A stretch of 43,206 nt of DNA from Saccoglossus kowalevskii (lineage: Eukaryota; Hemichordata; Enteropneusta; Harrimaniidae). The notes below the pieces were generated by a model. The model did not search any database and was not told where the DNA came from. It was given only the letters and a program-made list of their open reading frames with translations. Positions 42,217 through 43,206 of this stretch are shown one piece after another. The position numbers and the translations under genes were made by a program. The stretch covers positions 539,500 through 582,705 of the forward strand of contig NW_003130356.1 in NCBI RefSeq assembly GCF_000003605.2. Direction: 5' to 3'. Within the stretch, counting starts at the first letter, position 1. Every line of letters starts with the position of its first letter.

Positions 42217-43206
42217 TAAAGTTTCACCAGAAAGATGACAATGACAGGCAGTCACTTAAAGCGTCAAAATTGTTGTTCAGATTTGTTTGCCAGTCAAACA
42301 AACAATGCAATTTACACATGTTATAAACATGATGCATGGGACCCATATCAAACATGGATGTCTCATGACGGTGGGTCTTTATATATGAACTGCAATTTTT
42401 CCGAAAGCGATAAAACTTGTTAGATTACTGTTTTTTATTCATTCACACCAAACATTTTAGCGAAACAGATTATAAGAAAAAAACAACACAACAAAATTTT
42501 CACTTTCTAAGGACAGAAAAGAAATATTTTGACAATATTTTGACAAGTCTTAATTATAACTTTATTTGACCTTACATGAGCTAAGTTTGACCTTTGGGAT
42601 ACCACAGATTATGTTATAATAATATACTAATATACTAATACTATGCAAGCAATTTTCCCCCTTTTTTCTTACATAGCACATTGGGAGATTGTCCTTAAAT
42701 GACCTATGTTTGACCTCACATGACCTTTCTCAGATGTTGGCAACCCTTTGGACACCAAAAAGAAATATTATAAGCTACCCCAAAATTACCCTGTGATGAT
42801 AAAAGAACACATAAAAATGCTGAAACTAAATATTGACATGAAAAATTACAGTGTTTAAACTTTGGGTGTAATAAGAAGTCATGTGTATACTTGTGAAGAT
42901 CTGAACAGGTTCACTGAATAGAAATAAAGTCTGGGCGTGCCTGAATATAAACAGAATGACGTATGAGGTATGCAGATAAAACTATATCCAGGTAACTTTT
43001 GACAAAGAAGTGAATACAACAATGGAGCGTTAGGTGAGCATGACAGCGTAAACAATACGTCACATTTCTTGGTTCTTGGTTGTTTACCTTACTATAAATG
43101 GAAGCGAAAGGAAAGCAGGAAATAGAAATAAGAACTTAGCCTTATAACGAGGACAGGGACAAAATCTATTGTGTTTAAATTTACATTCCTACTCAGTATG
43201 ATCTGT

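Larger units (their letters stand above)
40292..43206 (-). other. Unassigned right flank, presumed ABR/BCR-like intron
   Basis: The upstream-most visible exon enters in phase 2, so coding continues to the right. I find no DH or PH exon in these 2.9 kb. The stretch holds an AC-rich simple repeat near 40695-40748 and two foldback elements (41533-41744, 42014-42216). Confidence 0.6.

Overview
The window is AT-rich eukaryotic DNA. It has long introns, GT-AG exons, no operons, many foldback elements and minisatellites, and one assembly gap (N run 30505-30761). The two recognisable genes are animal-type: an SVOP-like synaptic vesicle transporter and an ABR/BCR-type Rho regulator. The repeat landscape (several foldback families ending in TACTGTAAAA, a Helentron/HINE-like element with 157-bp central tandem units, GGACGGACG-tailed repeats) points to a marine invertebrate such as a mollusc, brachiopod, hemichordate or amphioxus. 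I cannot fix the phylum from sequence alone.

Left third (about 1-14.6 kb): the 5' part of an SVOP/SV2-family major-facilitator gene, read right to left. Six coding exons (14518 down to 358) join in phase into 219 residues covering the N-terminus and membrane segments 1-4. The gene runs off the left edge. Its introns hold most of the mobile DNA, including the complete HINE-like element at 9543-10560, a possible solo LTR at 4933-5245, and a decayed duplicate of the exon-4 acceptor and exon start at 7744-7790.

Middle (14.6-28.5 kb): mostly repeats. Two short minus-strand exons (21574-21530 and 20291-20242) join in phase behind a CpG-bearing, promoter-like stretch. They are either the start of an unrecognised gene or upstream exons of the SVOP-like gene. 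Three tandem arrays follow: an 18-bp octamer-bearing array, a 23-bp array of about 35 copies, and a 52-bp array carrying a perfect 16-bp palindrome.

Right third (28.5-43.2 kb): the 3' part of an ABR/BCR homologue on the minus strand. Fifteen in-phase exons give 518 residues: the end of a PH domain, a charged linker, a C2 domain and a complete RhoGAP domain with its arginine finger. The DH domain and the rest of the N-terminus lie beyond the right edge. The two main genes point the same way (leftward) and show no functional link beyond proximity; both families act in neurons in other animals, which is only suggestive.

All exon structures come from reading splice sites, reading-frame continuity and remembered family sequence. 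No search or transcript evidence was available.
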